Assembly (NCBI GenBank): GCA_038237745.1
Contig: JBBRYJ010000004.1
Location: 161,797 to 225,796 of the forward strand
Direction: 5' to 3'
Length of the DNA stretch: 64,000 bases
Source: DASQEH01 sp038237745
GTDB lineage: Bacteria > Actinomycetota > Actinomycetes > Propionibacteriales > Nocardioidaceae
Shown here: positions 61,245-64,000 of the stretch, piece by piece
How the letters are laid out: every line of letters begins with the position of its first letter
How positions within the stretch are numbered: position 1 is the stretch's first letter
Translations under genes and position numbers: made by a program
Notes under the pieces: generated by a model
What the model was told of the DNA's origin: nothing
The model's database searches: none
The model's input: the letters and a program-made list of their open reading frames with translations, nothing else

Positions 61245-62648
61245 CTATCGGAAGCAGTACGAGTCGGACGAGGCGTCGCCGCCCTGCAGGCGGACCTGAT
61301 GGACGCGACGGCCACGGAACTCGTCGCCGTGCGGGAAGAACCGCTCGTCCACGCTCATCCCGCCACCTGGGTCGACGTCCAGCTTGGCCATCCACGAGCC
61401 GACGCCCTCGGGATAGAACTGGTCGTCCCACGAGCCGTAGAGCGAGTTGGTGAAGTAGACCCGGCTCCCGTCCCGGCTGACCTCGACCATCTGGGGCCCA
61501 CCAGCGAGGGGGACGCCGGGGGCCGCGGGGTGTGCCGTACGACGGACGATTCCGCCGAGGTGCACAGAGCCGGTCTCGCGTGGCTGGGCAGGGTCGGAGA
61601 CGTCGTACTGCTTGAGCTCACCGGTGCCCCAGCAGGAGACATAGAGGAAGCGGTCGTCCACCGACAGATCGATGTCGGTGATGATCGGCGGCACAGCACC
61701 GAACGGCTTCAGCGCCGGTGGCAGCAGGTCGGGATCGGCCGGCTCGGCGGGAATCGTGATCACCTTGTCCGCCCGCCACTGGTTGCCGTCGCGGTGCCAC
61801 CGGAAGATCGAGCCGGACAGGTCCTCGGTAGAGATCACCACACCGACGAAGCCCCAGGTCGCCTCGGGGTCGTGCGAGGGCCGCAGCTCCAGAGCCATCT
61901 GGTTGTGGGCACCAAGGTCGACCTTCTGGGCGTGTGTGCCGTCCTCGAGGCTCCAGAAATGGATCGAGTGACCGTACTTGTTGCCGAGCAACAGCTCAGG
62001 CACGATGCCGTCCTCGATCATCCCGGGCGTCCCCCACTCGCTACTGATCAGCGTGTTCTGCTGGAGGTGCCACCAGGCGTCGTAGGCGAGGAACTGCGGT
62101 CCGCGATCCCTCTCCCAGGCGCCGATCACGTCGAACGTGCTGTGGTCCAGCAGCGCGATGCCTCCGGGACCGTCGTCACCCTCACCGGCGCCCAGGCAGG
62201 TCATGAACACCCCGTCAGGTCCGCAGTGCAGGGTGTGCGGGCGGGAGTATCCGGCCTTCTCAGCAAGCTCGGCGGCCGTGATCGTCTTATGCAACGTTGG
62301 GTGCATCGGGTCCGGCGCGGTGTCGTAGACGTAGATGTTCGACGAGCGCAGTCCGGGCACCAGCAGGAAGCGACGCGTCAGGTCAGACATGTCGTGGCCC
62401 TCGTGCATGAAGGCGCTGCTGCAGGCGTTCCAGCCGAAGTGGTGGAACTCGTCGCCGAGTTCCGGTGAGTCCACCCAGCCGACTACCTGCCCATAGTCGA
62501 CGGAGGCCGGGTCGACATCGAGCACCGTCAACGCGTCCGGCTGCTTGCCCTCGCGGTCGAAGGCCACGACGTAGGCAAGTCCTTCGACCGGGGCGGCGGC
62601 AGCCTCTCTTGCGGTGCGATAGAACGTCGGGTCGAGCGTTTCAGTCAT
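61245..62648 (-). CDS. Selenium-binding protein SBP56 (methanethiol oxidase family)
   Basis: A 467-residue beta-propeller protein of the SELENBP1/SBP56 family: 'LAYVVAFDREGKQPDALTVL', 'FHHFGWNACSSAFMHEGHDM' with the conserved cysteine, 'RPHTLHCGPDGVFMTCLGA', 'GGPQMVEVSRDGSRVYFTNS' and the ending 'SWMAKLDVDPGGGMSVDERF'. Human and bacterial members oxidise methanethiol to formaldehyde, H2S and H2O2, using copper. ATG at 62648. It lies between broken genes; the selenoprotein formate dehydrogenase 15 kb away is a coincidence worth noting, but no functional link is shown. Confidence 0.9.
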   Translation of the reverse strand: MTETLDPTFYRTAREAAAAPVEGLAYVVAFDREGKQPDALTVLDVDPASVDYGQVVGWVDSPELGDEFHHFGWNACSSAFMHEGHDMSDLTRRFLLVPGLRSSNIYVYDTAPDPMHPTLHKTITAAELAEKAGYSRPHTLHCGPDGVFMTCLGAGEGDDGPGGIALLDHSTFDVIGAWERDRGPQFLAYDAWWHLQQNTLISSEWGTPGMIEDGIVPELLLGNKYGHSIHFWSLEDGTHAQKVDLGAHNQMALELRPSHDPEATWGFVGVVISTEDLSGSIFRWHRDGNQWRADKVITIPAEPADPDLLPPALKPFGAVPPIITDIDLSVDDRFLYVSCWGTGELKQYDVSDPAQPRETGSVHLGGIVRRTAHPAAPGVPLAGGPQMVEVSRDGSRVYFTNSLYGSWDDQFYPEGVGSWMAKLDVDPGGGMSVDERFFPHGDEFRGRRVHQVRLQGGDASSDSYCFR

Positions 62649-62927
62649 TTCATCACCTCATAGTCGACACCCAGGGCATCGACACTAGGGCCCGCCTCGG
62701 CGCACGGCAATCGGTTGTCCGACGGGCAGCAATGCCTCCATGGGTGAGGTGTGACTGTCCAAGGCGCTCGACCTCGGCCACCGGGCGCCGACGGTCGCGG
62801 TCTGGGTATTTCGCACCGAAGTCTTGACCCTCGTCGGTGTGGGGGACCAATCTGAGACGCACGGCAGAAGTGCCGAGTCAAGGGCATTCGAGACGGCCAA
62901 CTCCTCACACGAGTGGAGACGGGGCGC

Positions 62928-63642
62928 ATGAAGACGGCAATCGTCAACAGACGCGTGGTATGCCGGCGACCACCGGTCGGACGGTTCTTCCGGTACAGCC
63001 GCCGCCGCGGCAGCTCGACGCTGGCGTAGTGGCCGCGGCGCTCGCCATGTCAGCGCCCATCCAGACGCAGGCTACCCCGCCCTCGGCAGGAACGGTCCTT
63101 GACCGGGGCCTGGCTGGGTCCTTCGTCTCGCAGGCGGCGGCGCACGCCAGTGGTTCCACCACCACGATCGTGCTGCGTGTCAAGACATGTCGACACTGCC
63201 CGGTCTACGTGCAGCAGGCGCTGGACGACGGAACCTACTGGACGTCGAAGGCCCACCGGGTGCGAGCGGGTAGGCATCCTTCACGGTACGTACGAGGCGA
63301 ACCCCTGGCATGTCTTTCGTGCTGAGTCCACGGTGGGCGAATGTGACCAACGCCGTGACGAACGTGGTCACTCGGTATGCCCACACCAAGCCCGGCGAGA
63401 CGATCTCGAATGACGTGGCCCGACGCAAGAGAAGGGCCACCGCCTGTTGGGTCGGCACAGCGCGCCATCGGGTCGTCATGAAGGTCAGGGCCGTCAAGTT
63501 CCGTGGCATGGCCCTTGGTGGCGGCCCTGGTCATGCGCTGCGTGCCTGGTTCAAGCCCATGAGGAGGAGCACTCCGCCGATGAACCGTACGTGGCGCGGC
63601 ACGCTTGGGAATGAGGAGGCCTACTTCTGCAAAGCACAATGA
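62928..63642 (+). pseudogene. Frameshifted secreted protein of unknown function
   Basis: One coherent protein is spread over three frames: a start at 62928 ('MKTAIVNRRVVCRRPPVGRF'), a signal-peptide-like stretch plus domain start ('VVAAALAMSAPIQTQATPPS', 'TTTIVLRVKTCRHCPVYVQQ') in a second frame to about 63270, and the rest ('FTVRTRRTPGMSFVLS', 'VVTRYAHTKPGETISNDVAR', 'TACWVGTARHRVVMKVRA', ending 'GTLGNEEAYFCKAQ') in a third to the stop at 63642. The CxxC ('CRHC') and the closing C pattern look like a small secreted disulfide protein. At least two frame changes. Confidence 0.6.
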
Positions 63643-63717
63643 AATCACCGTTACCCGACTCTTCATACTCGGCCATTTCGAGCCGCGCGTCTTGCTGTGA
63701 TACGAGGATGATGATCG

Positions 63718-64000
63718 ATGAACCTCACCGCAATGAGAATGCAAGCAGCCATAACAGCTGCGATCATCGCGTGCACGGCAATGCTCACCACGTTTATCGT
63801 GCCTTCGAGCGCCTCGACGCTCCCCATGTCAGAGGTCACGCACGCGAATTCGTCGCGAGACTTTTGGGCCAGCCCTCGGGCTCCCGTACGTCACGGCTAC
63901 CCGCGACCGTCGTCCATCACGTGTCGCCGGTGACCAGGTCCCGCGAGCTCAAGCCCAGATATCGAGTTGGCCAGGTGGGTCGCGGGTACTGCTGGACGTC
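63718..64000 (+). pseudogene. Secreted protein, probably frameshifted and cut by the window edge
   Basis: ATG 63718 opens a 71-codon frame with a signal peptide ('AAITAAIIACTAMLTTFIVP') that stops at 63931-63933. In the next frame a second coherent stretch ('LPATVVHHVSPVTRSRELKP', 'RVGQVGRGYCWT') continues to the end of the window; 'GYCWT' is a C-terminal pattern I associate with small secreted actinobacterial proteins. A frame change near 63890 is likely. Alternatively the 71-residue ORF is complete and the rest is noise. Confidence 0.4.

Noticed and set aside
1..64000. tRNA, rRNA, tRNA-Sec (selC), insertion sequences or prophage genes
   Set aside because: No tRNA T-loop motif or cloverleaf, no rRNA, and no transposase, integrase or terminal inverted repeat was seen; decayed genes do not show mobile-element borders.

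Overview
The window is high-GC DNA with dense genes, many GTG starts, 4-bp ATGA/GTGA stop-start overlaps, and the gene order dxr-rseP-ispG ... proS ... rimP-nusA-ylxR-infB-rbfA-truB-ribF-rpsO-pnp-M16 peptidase ... dapB. That order, together with the DUF4081-type acetyltransferase and ferritin-like genes inside it, points to an Actinomycetota chromosome. A Nocardioidaceae/Propionibacteriales-like host is a guess only; no rRNA or tRNA gene is visible to test it.

Layout. (1) 1-7.3 kb: an amino-acid catabolic island with a saccharopine dehydrogenase-like gene (cut by the window edge), two class III aminotransferases, a MenC/N-acylamino-acid racemase-type enolase, a COG3375-like acyltransferase overlapping it, and a divergent aldehyde dehydrogenase. 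(2) 7.3-13.7 kb: two MEP isoprenoid genes (dxr, ispG) around the site-2 protease rseP, then an MFS exporter and a PQQ-type sugar dehydrogenase lipoprotein. (3) 13.7-20 kb: an acetyltransferase, a decayed CapA lipoprotein, proS, a HAD phosphatase, a secreted M43 metalloprotease and two coupled ferritin-like genes. (4) 20-32.4 kb: the translation and RNA-turnover block from rimP to pnp and the M16 peptidase. (5) 32.5-41.2 kb: lutABC lactate oxidation, a luciferase-like monooxygenase fused to hemerythrin, dapB, azlCD, an acetyltransferase and an MFS transporter. (6) 41.5-47.6 kb: a respiratory formate dehydrogenase module. Its catalytic subunit is read through an in-frame UGA followed by a SECIS-like hairpin (selenocysteine), and its iron-sulfur subunit carries a collagen-like Gly-X-Y repeat. 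(7) 47.6-64 kb: an accessory region with sulfite oxidase-like, secreted, carboxypeptidase and aldo-keto reductase genes, a membrane flavin reductase/FMN-binding/ApbE operon, a response regulator, a selenium-binding protein, and an unusual number of broken genes.

How the genes work together. The core blocks are standard housekeeping. The energy genes are membrane-linked oxidations (formate, lactate, PQQ-sugar, and a flavin reductase with a covalently flavinylated partner) that could feed a respiratory chain. The selenoprotein needs selA/B/C/D elsewhere in the genome. The pseudogenes around 14.7 kb and from 47.6 kb onward (CapA, GAF-PP2C phosphatase, sensor kinase, DUF6518-like membrane protein, secreted proteins) suggest erosion of sensing and envelope genes, or assembly indels, while the housekeeping genes are intact.

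The features most worth a second look are the Sec formate dehydrogenase with its repeat-bearing FdhB, the monooxygenase-hemerythrin fusion, the nine-codon leader ORF coupled to the flavin reductase, and the 22-bp tandem repeat between truB and ribF.
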